Under the pieces are notes generated by a model. It saw nothing but the letters and a program-made list of their open reading frames with translations. It had not been told where the DNA came from and searched no databases. A DNA stretch of 64,000 nucleotides from NCBI RefSeq assembly GCF_003337735.1, contig NZ_QPJY01000002.1:310001-374000 (forward strand), in the 5' to 3' direction. The DNA is from Thioalbus denitrificans (GTDB lineage: Bacteria; Pseudomonadota; Gammaproteobacteria; DSM-26407). Shown here piece by piece: positions 42,409 to 51,809 of this stretch (position 1 is its first letter; every line of letters starts with the position of its first letter). Position numbers and translations under genes: made by a program.

Positions 42409-43818
42409 TCAGCCGCCGGCGGCCCGTACCGCCGTGCGGCTGCGGCAGTGGCGTACGAATTCGAGGAAGCGGTGGGTCCAGTGGTTGGCGCCCACATCAC
42501 GCTGGTGGGCATAGCATGCCAGGAGATTCCTGTAGACCACCCCGTCATAACCGTTGCCGAGCCCGGTGCCGCGGAGCACCCGAAAGGCGAAACGACAGTC
42601 CGGATCGAGGTTCTCGATGCTGGAATGGTGGAATTCGTGGGCATGGAACCCGGCCAGCCGCCCAGCGGCATCCCGCAGCGGCCAGGGACCCTCGCCGGTC
42701 TCCTGCACGTGGATGTAACCACGGCCCACGGGGCGCTCGTGCATCCGGATGTCACCCGGCACCACGCCCACCATCTCGTGGCGCCGCCCCTGCCAGGTGA
42801 TGCTGCGGGCCAGGTACATGAGTCCGCCGCACTCGGCGTAGGCGGGCAGGCCCGCCTCGATGGCGGTGCGAATGGAACGGCGCAGCGACCGGTTCGCCTC
42901 CAGCTGTTCCGTGTGGGTCTCCGGGAACCCGCCGCCGATGAACAGGCCATCCACCGCGGGCAGTTCGCTGTCCCGCAGGGTATCGACGGGCACCAGCTCG
43001 GCTCCGCCCCGCTCCAGCGCCTCCAGGTCGCCGGGATAGTAGAAGCCGAAGGCGGGATCGCGGGCGATGGCGATGCGGAGATCGCGCACGGGAGAGACCG
43101 GTTCCGGCTGGAACAGCGCCGGGTCAGGCCCGGCGCTGCGTGCCGCGGCCAGTTCGATGAGGGCGTCGAGGTCGACCTGCGCCGCGATCACCCCGGCGGT
43201 GTAGTCGATCTTCTCCCGCGCGGTGCCGAGCTCGTTGCTGGGCACCAGGCCGAGATGCCGTTCGCTGATGCGCAGCTCCGGATTGCGGCGTACCGCTCCC
43301 AATACGGGGATGTCGGTGTAGTGGCTGATGACCGCGCGGAGCTTCTCCTCGTGGCGCTGGCCGGCCACCTGGTTGAGGATCACCCCGGCGATGTCCACCT
43401 CGCGGTCGAAGGCCTGGTAGCCGAGCAGGAGTGGGGCGATGCCCCGGGTCACGCCGGTGGCGTCCAGCACCAGGATCACGGGCGCCCCGATGAGCTTCGC
43501 CAGCGCCGCGTTGCTGTTGCCGCCCTCGAGATCCATGCCGTCGTAGAGGCTCATGTTCCCCTCCACGATGCCGATGTCCGTCTCCCGCAACCCGCAGGCG
43601 AAGGTGCGCAGGATTTCGTCGTTGTCCTGGGTCTGGAAGTCGAGGTTCAGGCAGGAGCGTCCCGCGGCCATCCCCAGCCACATGGGGTCGATGTAGTCGG
43701 GACCCTTCTTGTAGGGGCGTACGCGCAAACCGCGCGCGTGCAGTGCGGCGCACAACCCGAGGGTGATGGTGGTCTTGCCCGAGGACTTGTGGGCGGCGGA
43801 GATGAGAAGGTGGGACAT
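42409..43818 (-). CDS. dsrN: DsrN, siroheme amidase (cobyrinate a,c-diamide synthase family)
   Basis: A 469-aa CobB/CbiA-like glutamine amidotransferase that converts siroheme to siroamide for DsrAB. The N-terminal P-loop-like SAAHKSSGKTTITLG is followed by the KKGPDYIDP motif. The C-terminal class I GATase domain has the nucleophile Cys in AECGGLMYL and the IHVQETGEG region. The ATG at 43818 was chosen because the synthetase domain begins there; the upstream open frame has no similarity. A hairpin separates it from the previous gene. Confidence 0.92.
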   Translation of the reverse strand: MSHLLISAAHKSSGKTTITLGLCAALHARGLRVRPYKKGPDYIDPMWLGMAAGRSCLNLDFQTQDNDEILRTFACGLRETDIGIVEGNMSLYDGMDLEGGNSNAALAKLIGAPVILVLDATGVTRGIAPLLLGYQAFDREVDIAGVILNQVAGQRHEEKLRAVISHYTDIPVLGAVRRNPELRISERHLGLVPSNELGTAREKIDYTAGVIAAQVDLDALIELAAARSAGPDPALFQPEPVSPVRDLRIAIARDPAFGFYYPGDLEALERGGAELVPVDTLRDSELPAVDGLFIGGGFPETHTEQLEANRSLRRSIRTAIEAGLPAYAECGGLMYLARSITWQGRRHEMVGVVPGDIRMHERPVGRGYIHVQETGEGPWPLRDAAGRLAGFHAHEFHHSSIENLDPDCRFAFRVLRGTGLGNGYDGVVYRNLLACYAHQRDVGANHWTHRFLEFVRHCRSRTAVRAAGG

Positions 43819-43876
43819 GGGGGGCCCGTTCCGCGGTTGTGGGACTCTGCAGGGGCAGCAAGGCGGAAGGGGGCGC

Positions 43877-43898
43877 CGGCGGCCGGTGAAGGCCGCCG
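43877..43898 (-). other. Intercistronic hairpin before dsrN
   Basis: A perfect 8-bp stem CGGCGGCC/GGCCGCCG with a 6-nt loop sits just after the stop of the TrpD2-like gene. No U tract follows. It is one of several hairpins at dsr gene boundaries. Confidence 0.55.
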
Positions 43899-43903
43899 TT
43901 GCC

Positions 43904-44905
43904 TCAGGCCGCCCGGGAGTACTTCTCCCGCGGGCGCTGCCGCCACATCTGCCGCGCCTGCGCGAGGGCCGCATCGCGGGTTTCGGCCCGCCCCATCATC
44001 TGCAGGGTGACGGCCACGGTGGAGATCACGGCGCCCTCGGCGTACTCGTCCTCGAGTTCGCCGTTCCAGAGTGCGGCCAGATGCCCCACCTCGAGTTCCG
44101 GCTGCTTCACGTGGCGCTGCGGGAACAGCGGCGGCCACTCCTCGTCGGCGAGAACCCCGTCATGGACACTCTGCACCAGGCAGGCCATGTCCGGGTTGAC
44201 CTCGATCTCGCCACCCTCGCCCTTGATGACCGCCAGGTGTGGCTGCTCCAGCAGCAGCGCGGCCTCCTGGTGCACCGGGCGGTAGCCGGGATGGAAGATG
44301 CCCTGCATCACGTAGGGCGCATCGAGGGGATTGAGCAGCCGGGCCAGGGTATGGACCGGGGAGCGCAGCCCGAGCAGCGGGCGCAGCTGGATGATCTCGT
44401 GCAGCTTGGGGCACATGTGCTCGAGGGGGAAGTAGGCGAAGTTGCGCGCCTCCAGATCCTCGGCCACCTCGTCCCAGCTGGTGGCATGGCGCAGGCCCAG
44501 GGTGGACAGCACATCCTGGGTATAGATGCGACCGGCGGTGTGCCCGCTGGCCCCGTGCATGAAGACCCGGATACCGTTCTCGGCCAGCAGCAGGGTGGAG
44601 AGCAGGAACCAGGGCAGGTGGCGGCGCTTGCCCGCGTAGGAGGACCAGTCGAGATCCGCGCCCAGGCCGGCGGGCGGGGCCATGTCGGCACGGGCCGCGC
44701 GCACGAAACCCGCCAGCTCCTCGGGACTCTCCTCCTTGACGCGCATGAGCATCAGGAAGGCGCCCAGCTGAACCGGCTCCACCTCGTTGCGCAGGATGAG
44801 CCGCAGCGCCGTCTCGGCCTCCTCCTGGGAGAGGGAGCGGGATCCGTTGCGACCCTTGCCGAGGATGCGCACGTAATGCGCGAAGGGGTGTTCCTGCTGT
44901 GCCAT
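43904..44905 (-). CDS. TrpD2-like glycosyl/phosphoribosyltransferase-fold protein in the dsr operon
   Basis: A 333-aa protein of the anthranilate phosphoribosyltransferase-like (TrpD2/YbiB) family, often annotated as glycosyl transferase family 3. The N-terminal helical domain (about 1-75, with LILRNEVEPVQLGAFLMLMRVKEES) and the alpha/beta domain (FMHGASGHTAGRIYTQDVL) are typical. Residues normally binding PRPP in TrpD (GTGGD) are not seen. YbiB-type proteins bind nucleic acid. The ATG at 44905 follows a 14-bp hairpin after dsrP. Its place between dsrP and dsrN points to a sulfur-oxidation or RNA-linked role, which is inference. Confidence 0.8.
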   Translation of the reverse strand: MAQQEHPFAHYVRILGKGRNGSRSLSQEEAETALRLILRNEVEPVQLGAFLMLMRVKEESPEELAGFVRAARADMAPPAGLGADLDWSSYAGKRRHLPWFLLSTLLLAENGIRVFMHGASGHTAGRIYTQDVLSTLGLRHATSWDEVAEDLEARNFAYFPLEHMCPKLHEIIQLRPLLGLRSPVHTLARLLNPLDAPYVMQGIFHPGYRPVHQEAALLLEQPHLAVIKGEGGEIEVNPDMACLVQSVHDGVLADEEWPPLFPQRHVKQPELEVGHLAALWNGELEDEYAEGAVISTVAVTLQMMGRAETRDAALAQARQMWRQRPREKYSRAA

Positions 44906-44925
44906 CCGGTCACTCCTGCTGTACA

Positions 44926-44958
44926 GGCGCGATGGGCGGGCGATCCGCCCATCGCGCC
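44926..44958 (-). other. 14-bp intercistronic hairpin after dsrP
   Basis: A perfect 14-bp stem (44926-44939 with 44945-44958) with a 5-nt loop begins 5 nt after the dsrP stop. There is no U tract on the minus strand, so a stabiliser, attenuator or processing site is more likely than a classic terminator. Confidence 0.7.
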
Positions 44959-44963
44959 CGGTG

Positions 44964-46178
44964 TCAGTGCTTGCTGGCCTCGAGGTACTGCTGCATGGCC
45001 TCGTCGGACATGGTCTCGGGGATGAAGCGCAGCACCCGCATGGCGACCATCGCCAGCGCCAGGGCCAGGGCGATGCCGCCGACACCCAGCACCACCTCGG
45101 GCAGACTGGGCGCATAGCTGTTCACCACCCCGTCATTGAAGCTGCTGCTCACCTCCATGCCCGGGAACAGCACCAGCGGGTAGGCCTGGCCGCCGATGAT
45201 GATGACGTACACCAGGGCGATGGCGCCCACCAGCACCAGCACGGAGGCGGCGGTGATCCAGGTGCGCGAGCCGCCGGTGGCCGGGTGGTAGAGCAGCCCC
45301 AGGGGCAGGAGGCTGCCCACCAGCACGAACACGACCCAGAACAGGAAGGTGTAGATCCCGCCGTTCATCAGGATGAAGGCCTCGACGCCGTGGTGCTCGG
45401 TGGCGTAGAGATTGGTCAGGTGCATCAGCGCCACGAAGTAGAGGGTGGCGGCGATGAACACGCCCAGCAGGTTCTTGTAGCGCTTCAGCGCCATCCCGCC
45501 CAGCTCCCAGCCGAAGCCTCCCTCCATGGCGCGTAGCACCAGCAGGAAGATGGCCAGGCCGAAGGAGAAGGACATGGCGATGAACATGGGCGCCATGACC
45601 GCCGCGTCATAGCCCTGCCGCGCCACCAGGAAACCGAAGATGGAACCGGTACCGGTGGTGAGCATGAGGCGCCAGACGAAGGCGAGGAAACCCATCGGCT
45701 TGGAGTAGGGATTCATCCGCCGCTCCATCATGGACCACAGATAGACCGCCACGATGGCCATGAAGCCCGTGTAGAGGAAGATGTTCCAGGCGAAGATGGA
45801 TTTGAAGTTGTAATGGGTCATGGCCACGATGAGGCGGTCCGGATGCCCCAGGTCCAGTACCAGGACCGTCAGGCCGCCCATCAGCAGCGTGATGGCCAGC
45901 AGGCCCGCCATGCGCCCCAGGGGCTTGTACATCGACTTGCCGAACACCGACCCGATGGAGGCCATGTTGAGGACCCCGGAGGCGGCCACGATCAGGAACA
46001 CGGCGAACACGTGGGGTGTGCCCCAGACCACCTGGTTGTTCATTCCGGTGACGTAGTGGCCGTGGTGTTCCATGTACAGAAAGGCGCCGAAGCCCATCAG
46101 GACAACCAGTGCCAGGGCCCCGAGCAGGCCGTAGTAGCCGCTGCGTCCGGGCAGTTCGCGATAGGTGATATGCTTCAT
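44964..46178 (-). CDS. dsrP: DsrP, NrfD-like integral membrane subunit of DsrMKJOP
   Basis: A 404-aa polytopic protein of the NrfD/PsrC family with about ten transmembrane helices. It would exchange electrons with quinone in the DsrMKJOP complex. Charged and aromatic motifs such as LDLGHPDRLIVAMTHYNFKSIFAWNIF, in two adjoining stretches, are typical of this family. The gene starts 21 bp after dsrO. A 14-bp hairpin follows its stop. Confidence 0.95.
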   Translation of the reverse strand: MKHITYRELPGRSGYYGLLGALALVVLMGFGAFLYMEHHGHYVTGMNNQVVWGTPHVFAVFLIVAASGVLNMASIGSVFGKSMYKPLGRMAGLLAITLLMGGLTVLVLDLGHPDRLIVAMTHYNFKSIFAWNIFLYTGFMAIVAVYLWSMMERRMNPYSKPMGFLAFVWRLMLTTGTGSIFGFLVARQGYDAAVMAPMFIAMSFSFGLAIFLLVLRAMEGGFGWELGGMALKRYKNLLGVFIAATLYFVALMHLTNLYATEHHGVEAFILMNGGIYTFLFWVVFVLVGSLLPLGLLYHPATGGSRTWITAASVLVLVGAIALVYVIIIGGQAYPLVLFPGMEVSSSFNDGVVNSYAPSLPEVVLGVGGIALALALAMVAMRVLRFIPETMSDEAMQQYLEASKH

Positions 46179-46199
46179 CTTGCGGCTGAGCTCCCGTGA

Positions 46200-46964
46200 C
46201 TAGATGCCTTGGTAACGGACCCCGGGGTTGAGGTTCAGGTCGGCCCGGATCTGGGTGGTGGCGTAGGTGGCCACCGTCTTGGCGATGGGGCTTGCGGGGT
46301 CGTTCAGGTCACCGAACAGCATGGCATTGTGATTCTCGGCCGTGCAGGCCTCCACGCACGCGGGGGAATCGCCCGCGTCGACCCGGTGCACGCACAGGGT
46401 GCAGGACTCCACGGTCCCCTTGCCGCGGGGGGCATAGGGCTTCTGGTCCGAGAGCGTCTCGTGGACGAAGGAGCGCGCCTTGTAGGGGCAGGCCATCATG
46501 CAGTAGCGGCAGCCGATGCAGATGTGCTTGTCCACCAGGACGATACCGTCGTCGCGCCGGAACGAGGCCCCGGTGGGGCAGACGTCGGCACAGGGCGGAT
46601 TTTCGCAGTGCTGGCACATCATGGGCAGGGTGAAGGCGTGTCCGGTTTCGGTGTTCTTCACCTCCACCTTGCGGATCCACTGCGCCTTCTGCGTCGCGTC
46701 GGAGTGGGACTCGTCGGTGGAACCGGTACCCCAGCCGTTCTCCCGTTCGCAGGCGCTCACGCAGTCGCTGCAGCCGGAAGCGCATTTGTTGGTGTCGATG
46801 AGCAGGCCCCAGCGCACCGCGCTGGAGACGGGTTCGTCGGCGGGACGGGCCTGGGCGACGCTGTAGAGCATGACTCCGGGGGCGAGGGCGACTCCCGCCG
46901 TGGCCGCGCTCCGGGTCAGGAACTCGCGCCGGTTCAGATCAGTGTGTTCGCTGGTCTCGTTCAT
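46200..46964 (-). CDS. dsrO: DsrO, periplasmic iron-sulfur subunit of DsrMKJOP
   Basis: A 254-aa ferredoxin-type protein with a twin-arginine signal (NRREFLTRSAATAG) for Tat export. It has four cysteine clusters: CASGCSDCVSAC, CQHCENPPCADVC, CIGCRYCMMAC and CTLCVHR...CVEAC. These fit multiple [4Fe-4S] centres linking DsrJ haems to DsrP. It sits between dsrJ (40 bp upstream) and dsrP. Confidence 0.96.
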   Translation of the reverse strand: MNETSEHTDLNRREFLTRSAATAGVALAPGVMLYSVAQARPADEPVSSAVRWGLLIDTNKCASGCSDCVSACERENGWGTGSTDESHSDATQKAQWIRKVEVKNTETGHAFTLPMMCQHCENPPCADVCPTGASFRRDDGIVLVDKHICIGCRYCMMACPYKARSFVHETLSDQKPYAPRGKGTVESCTLCVHRVDAGDSPACVEACTAENHNAMLFGDLNDPASPIAKTVATYATTQIRADLNLNPGVRYQGI

Positions 46965-47004
46965 TCTCGGGCTCTTGCCTGTTTCCCTGTGGTTGCGGCC
47001 GTTC

Positions 47005-47400
47005 TCAGCGTGCAGCGCCGGGCTGTTCCGGCTTCAGGCTGTGGCACTGGAAACAATCGGGCTGGGCCGCCGTGTACTGGTGGCAGCTCACACAGAAGTG
47101 CTGTTCCCGGGCTTTCTCGTCGCCCTGGTAGTCAGCGGCGTGACAGTTGATGCACTCCTTGAGGCTGTGCTTCTTGGTACGGATCCCCTCGTGCATGGTC
47201 TTGTCACGGTGATCGAGGATCACCTCCATGTGGTTGCGGCGCATGAAGTCGGTATCCTCCACGCACTGCGTGCCCTGCGGCTCCATGAAGCTGGGCATGG
47301 GGATACCGCTGTCGGCGGCGCCGCCGGGGGCCGAAGCCCCCAGCAGCGCAACCGTCGCCAGCACGGTCAGGGACCGCTTGAGGTTTGCGAAGCAGGTCAT
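47005..47400 (-). CDS. dsrJ: DsrJ, periplasmic triheme cytochrome c
   Basis: A 131-aa protein with an N-terminal signal or anchor (about residues 8-29) and three CxxCH haem motifs: CINCH, CVSCH and CFQCH. This matches DsrJ, whose unusual Cys-ligated haem is thought to act in periplasmic sulfur chemistry or electron transfer. The start at 47400 has a GGAGGG site upstream, just after the dsrL stop. Confidence 0.95.
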   Translation of the reverse strand: MTCFANLKRSLTVLATVALLGASAPGGAADSGIPMPSFMEPQGTQCVEDTDFMRRNHMEVILDHRDKTMHEGIRTKKHSLKECINCHAADYQGDEKAREQHFCVSCHQYTAAQPDCFQCHSLKPEQPGAAR

Positions 47401-47414
47401 CAGGACCTTCCCTC

Positions 47415-49397
47415 CTAGTTGGCCCAGGCGCCGAGCCCCATTTCGATGTAGCCGGTGGGGCAGACGTCGGCACAGATGTGGCAGCCGATGCAGCGGCTGT
47501 AATCGGTGTAGACGTAGCGGCCCATGGTGGCCTCGGCCTTGGGCGTCTTCTTGACCGCCTCCTGGGGGCAGAAGACCACGCAGTTGTCGCACTCGAAGCA
47601 CATGCCGCAGCTCATGCAGCGCTTCGCCTCGGCGACGGTCTTCTCCTCGTCGAGGGCCACCAGGCGCTCTTCGAAGTTGCCCAGCACGTTCTCGGCGCTG
47701 ACCTCCACGTGCTGTCGGCGGTTGCGCGGGGTGAAGGGGAAGTGCCCCAGGAACAGCTCGTCGGCGGGAATGATCTCGCTCTGCGAACGATCCTCGTAGT
47801 TGTGCACGGCGAACTTCGCCTCGGAGGTGCCGCGGGCGCCCAGGTCGGTCTCCTTCTTGTAGACGGAGTCCTTGGCCTCGAGTTGGAACGGCGCCGGCTC
47901 CAGGTGGGTCTCGCGCAGCTTCTCCAGCAGGTTGAAATGGTGCACGTCCACCTTCGGACGCTTGCCGAGATCCTTCTGCTGCAGGTAGCCGTCGATGCTG
48001 TCCACGGCGATGGAGGCCTGGCCGATGGCAGTGGTCAGCAGGTGCGGGCGCACGATGTCACCGCAGACGAAATAGCCTTCCTTGCCGGGCACCTGGTAGT
48101 GCTTGTCGGCATCGATGAGGCCGCGCTGGTTGCCGAAGGTCTCCATGCCGGTCAGGTCGCCGCCCTGGCCGATGGCCGCGACGATGAGATCGCACTCGAT
48201 GTCGAACTCGCTGCCCTCGACCGGGGTCTTGCCGTCTTCCTGCAGCTCCTGCACGCGCAGGGCCTTGGCACGACCGTCCTCGCCAAGGATGACCTCGACC
48301 GGGTTGAGCCGGCCGCGGATCTCCACGCCCTCGCGCAGCGCGTCGTCGATCTCGTGCTTCGCCGCGTTCATCTTCTCGATGGGCGCGCGGGACATCAGCA
48401 GCACGTCGGCGCCCTGGCGGGCGGCAGACTCCACCACGTCGTGGGCGGTCTGGTTGATGATGACGTGCTCGGGGCGATCCTTCTCGCTGACCACGTCGAT
48501 GTGGCCGAGGCGGCGGGCCACGGAGGCCACGTCGATGGAGGTGTCACCACCGCCCACCACCACCACCTTGCCGGTGACGTGCTTCAGGCGACCCTGGTTG
48601 AAGGCCTCGAGGAAGGCCACGCCGGTGATGCAGTTGGTGGCCTTGTCGCCGCCCGGTATGGGCAGGGCGCGGCCGGACCAGGCGCCGATGGCGAACAGGA
48701 CGGCGTCGAACTCCTTCTCGATGTCCTCCATGGAGATGTCCACGCCCACCTTGGTGTTGGTGTGGACCTCCACGCCGAGGTCGAGGATGCGCTGAATCTC
48801 GCCGTCGAGCACGTTGCGCGGGGTCCGGTAGCCGGGGATGCCGTAGCGCATCATGCCGCCGAGGCCGGGCTTGGACTCGAAGATGGTGGCGCCGTGGCCG
48901 CGGCGGCGCAGCTGGTAGGCCGCGGCCAGGCCGGCGGGGCCGCCACCGATGATGGCCACCTTCTTGCCCGTGTCGGGACCGGCCTCGAACTGGTAGCCGG
49001 CGGCAAGGGCGTTGTCGCCGATGAACTGCTCCACCGAGTTGATGCCGACGTGTTCCTCGACCTTGTTGCGGTTGCAGCCGTCCTCGCAGGGCGCGGGGCA
49101 GACGCGACCCATGATGGAGGGGAACGGGTTGGCCTCGGTGTTGCGACGGAAGGCGTACTCCTTCCAGTCCATCCCTTCGGCAGGCTTCTCGATGCCGCGC
49201 ACGATATCGAGCCAGCCGCGGATGTCGTGGCCCGACGGGCAGCTGCCCTGGCAGGGGGGCGTGCGGTGGACATAGGTCGGGCAACGGTAGCTCTCGTCGC
49301 CCTTGAACACCCAGCGGTTCCAGGCGTAATGCTCGTTGTCGCCGTCCTTGAACTTCCGGTTGGTTATCTTCTTGATGTCGTCGCTCGAAGTGGCCAT
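47415..49397 (-). CDS. dsrL: DsrL, iron-sulfur flavoprotein NAD(P)H:acceptor oxidoreductase
   Basis: A 660-aa cytosolic protein related to the small subunit of glutamate synthase (GltD). N-terminal Cys clusters (CPTYVHRTPPCQGSCP, CPAPCEDGC) are followed by an FAD motif (AIIGGGPAGLAAA), an NAD(P) motif (VVVGGGDTSIDVA) and a C-terminal two-[4Fe-4S] ferredoxin domain (CMSCGMCFECDNC, CIGCHICADVC). DsrL takes electrons from DsrAB during sulfur oxidation and reduces NAD(P)+. Its presence supports the oxidative direction. The ATG at 49397 follows a GGAG site; a longer frame overlaps dsrK. Confidence 0.96.
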   Translation of the reverse strand: MATSSDDIKKITNRKFKDGDNEHYAWNRWVFKGDESYRCPTYVHRTPPCQGSCPSGHDIRGWLDIVRGIEKPAEGMDWKEYAFRRNTEANPFPSIMGRVCPAPCEDGCNRNKVEEHVGINSVEQFIGDNALAAGYQFEAGPDTGKKVAIIGGGPAGLAAAYQLRRRGHGATIFESKPGLGGMMRYGIPGYRTPRNVLDGEIQRILDLGVEVHTNTKVGVDISMEDIEKEFDAVLFAIGAWSGRALPIPGGDKATNCITGVAFLEAFNQGRLKHVTGKVVVVGGGDTSIDVASVARRLGHIDVVSEKDRPEHVIINQTAHDVVESAARQGADVLLMSRAPIEKMNAAKHEIDDALREGVEIRGRLNPVEVILGEDGRAKALRVQELQEDGKTPVEGSEFDIECDLIVAAIGQGGDLTGMETFGNQRGLIDADKHYQVPGKEGYFVCGDIVRPHLLTTAIGQASIAVDSIDGYLQQKDLGKRPKVDVHHFNLLEKLRETHLEPAPFQLEAKDSVYKKETDLGARGTSEAKFAVHNYEDRSQSEIIPADELFLGHFPFTPRNRRQHVEVSAENVLGNFEERLVALDEEKTVAEAKRCMSCGMCFECDNCVVFCPQEAVKKTPKAEATMGRYVYTDYSRCIGCHICADVCPTGYIEMGLGAWAN

Positions 49398-49432
49398 GGG
49401 TATCTCCTCTGCCAAGACGAATCTTGTAGTAG

Positions 49433-50974
49433 TTAGTCGTTGCTGCCCAGGATGACCGCGTCCCCGACCAGCTGGTGAACACTCAGAATCATGTGCATCG
49501 GGAAGTCGTAGTAGGGCAGTACCTTGGCGAACTGCGTCTTGCAGATGGCGCAGATGGCCGCCAGGGTATCCACCTTGTGTTCGTCGACCACGTACTTCAG
49601 GGCCTGCATGCGCGGAAGGGCACCCTTGACGCGCACCTCCATCAAATCGTCGGTGAGCAGGCCGCCACCGCCGCCGCAACAGAACGTTCCCTCGTGGATG
49701 GTCTCGGGGGCCATGTCGAAGAAGTTGTTGCAGGCCGCCTTGATCACTTCACGGGGGATGATGAACTGCCCGCCCGGCATGTCGCCCATGCGCGAGGCGC
49801 GGGCCACGTTGCAGGAGTCGTGGAAGGTCACGCGACGGTGGTCGTTGGCGGACTTGTCCAGCTTGATCGCACCCTGCTGGATGAGATCGTAGGTGGACTC
49901 GCAGATGTGCTGCGGCACCGGGAAGCGCGGGTCGAGCTGCTTCTGCAGCATGCGCGCGTACTTGTCGTCATCGGCCGCGCCGTGGCCCACGCCCGCCAGG
50001 GTGTTCCAGAAGCTGTAGGCGGCACGCCAGGCATGGCCGCACTCGCCCACCATGATGCGCTTGACGCCCAGCTCCAGCGCCGCCTTGCGGATGCGCTCCG
50101 CCTGCCTCTTCATGTTGTCGTAGCTGCCGATGAACATGGAGAAGTTGGCCGCTTCCGAGGCATAGCTGGACAGGGTCCAGCTGAGCCCCGCGGCATGGAA
50201 CACCTTCGCGTAGCCGATGAGGCCGTCGATGTGCGGCTCGGCGAAGAAGTCCGCGGAGGGCGTGATGAGCAGGATGTCGGCGCCTTCCTGGTCCACCGGC
50301 AGCTTCACGTCCACGCCGGTATCGGTCTTGATGTCATCCTCGAGGTCCTCGAGGGTGGCTTCCAGCGCCGGGCCGGGCAGGCCGAGGTTGTTGCCGATCT
50401 TGTGAACCTTGGCGATGATCTCGTTGCAGTACTTCTGGCCGTAGCCGATGGAGTCGAGAATCTCGCGGGCGGCCATGGAAATCTCGGCCGTGTCGATGCC
50501 GTAGGGGCAATAGACCGAACAGCGGCGGCACTCGGAGCACTGGTGGTAGTAGCTGTACCAGTCGTCGAGCACCTCCTTGGTCAGGTCGGTGGCGCCCACC
50601 AGCTTGGGGAAGTACTTGCCGGCGAAGGTGTAGTAGCGGCGGTAGACCTTGCGCAGCAGGTCCTGGCGCGCCACCGGCATGTTCTTCGGATCGGCCGTGC
50701 CGAGGAAGTAGTGGCACTTGTCGGTGCAGGCGCCGCACTTCACGCACGAATCCAGGTAAACCTGGATGGAGCGGTACTTCTGCAGGATATCGCCCATCTT
50801 GGCGATGGCCGCCTCCTGCCAGTTCTCCACCAGCTCACCGGGAAAGCCGAGCGGGATATTGTGATCGGGCTTGGCCACGTACGGGCTGCTGTGGGACATG
50901 GCCCCCGGCTTGATGTTGGGAACCACGACCACGGGCACGTCTGCGAGCAGCTTGGGAGTCTCGTAATCTGCCAT
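49433..50974 (-). CDS. dsrK: DsrK, HdrD-like catalytic iron-sulfur subunit
   Basis: A 513-aa cytoplasmic-face subunit with two [4Fe-4S] motifs (CVKCGACTDKC and CSECRRCSVYC). CCG-type segments (FHDSCNVARAS, FCCGGGGG) would bind the noncubane cluster that handles disulfide chemistry. It is thought to oxidise or reduce the DsrC trisulfide or disulfide. It pairs with DsrM, encoded 18 bp upstream. Confidence 0.96.
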   Translation of the reverse strand: MADYETPKLLADVPVVVVPNIKPGAMSHSSPYVAKPDHNIPLGFPGELVENWQEAAIAKMGDILQKYRSIQVYLDSCVKCGACTDKCHYFLGTADPKNMPVARQDLLRKVYRRYYTFAGKYFPKLVGATDLTKEVLDDWYSYYHQCSECRRCSVYCPYGIDTAEISMAAREILDSIGYGQKYCNEIIAKVHKIGNNLGLPGPALEATLEDLEDDIKTDTGVDVKLPVDQEGADILLITPSADFFAEPHIDGLIGYAKVFHAAGLSWTLSSYASEAANFSMFIGSYDNMKRQAERIRKAALELGVKRIMVGECGHAWRAAYSFWNTLAGVGHGAADDDKYARMLQKQLDPRFPVPQHICESTYDLIQQGAIKLDKSANDHRRVTFHDSCNVARASRMGDMPGGQFIIPREVIKAACNNFFDMAPETIHEGTFCCGGGGGLLTDDLMEVRVKGALPRMQALKYVVDEHKVDTLAAICAICKTQFAKVLPYYDFPMHMILSVHQLVGDAVILGSND

Positions 50975-50992
50975 GGGTGCCTTCTTCCTGAA

Positions 50993-51733
50993 TTATTCGG
51001 CGCTGCTGGAGTCGAGCGGAGCCGCCCAAGGTGCGAGATGACGGGTCTCGCGGGGGTTGTCCACCTGGTTGCGGGTCGGGCTGAAGAACACGCCGGGGGC
51101 ATGCAGCAGCTTGCTCACCGGGAAGATGATCATCAGTACCGCCACCAGCAACAGGTGCAGCAGCAGATTGAAGTCGGCCGGCAGAGGCTGCCAGTCGAAG
51201 TACATCAGGCCCAATACGAAGGCCTTGAGACTGACGATGTCCGTATGGGCAACGAACTTCATGCTCAGGCCGGTGATGCCGATACCCACCAGCAGGGCGA
51301 GAATCAGGTGGTCGGAGGGCGCGCTGATGTAGCGCACACGGTCCACGAGCACGCGGCGGGACCACAGGCCGAGCAGCCCGAGCACCATGAAGAAGCCCGC
51401 GTACTTGCCGAACGGCTGCAGCCAGCTGACCCAGAACCAGACCGGCTCGGTGAAATAGCGCAGGTGACGGATCAGGACCAGCGCCAGGGAAATGTGGAAC
51501 ATCCAGCCGAACAACCAGGTCCACTTGCTGGACTTGAACAGGCTTTCGAAGAAGATCACCTCGCGGCCCATGCGCATCACCACGCCACTGGTGGTCGTGG
51601 GGGCGGGCGTGGTCGGGATCTTCAACGGTGCCGGGGTGCGGGCGTATACACTGATCTTGTAGGCCAGACCGCCGATCAGGATCGCGGTCGCGGCATAAAA
51701 CAGCACTGCATACGTCACGGTCAGGAACGACAT
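50993..51733 (-). CDS. dsrM: DsrM, NarI-like cytochrome b subunit
   Basis: A 246-aa membrane protein with about five or six hydrophobic helices and conserved His residues (for example KWTWLFGWMFHISLALVLIRHLRYF, in two blocks) as haem b ligands. It links DsrK to the quinone pool. It follows dsrC after a gap that contains a GC-rich hairpin, which may lower expression of dsrM onward relative to dsrC. Confidence 0.94.
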   Translation of the reverse strand: MSFLTVTYAVLFYAATAILIGGLAYKISVYARTPAPLKIPTTPAPTTTSGVVMRMGREVIFFESLFKSSKWTWLFGWMFHISLALVLIRHLRYFTEPVWFWVSWLQPFGKYAGFFMVLGLLGLWSRRVLVDRVRYISAPSDHLILALLVGIGITGLSMKFVAHTDIVSLKAFVLGLMYFDWQPLPADFNLLLHLLLVAVLMIIFPVSKLLHAPGVFFSPTRNQVDNPRETRHLAPWAAPLDSSSAE

Positions 51734-51768
51734 TCTGCTTGCACCTCGAGTGCCACCGGGTAAGGGGA

Positions 51769-51790
51769 GGGGGGCGGTGTTACGCCCCCC
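51769..51790 (-). other. Intercistronic hairpin between dsrC and dsrM
   Basis: A perfect 8-bp stem GGGGGGCG/CGCCCCCC with a 6-nt loop begins about 20 nt after the dsrC stop. No U tract follows on the minus strand. It could protect the 3' end of a dsrC-containing message, since DsrC is needed in large amounts. Confidence 0.6.
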
Positions 51791-51809
51791 TTTCCAGGAC
51801 TGCTGCTGA

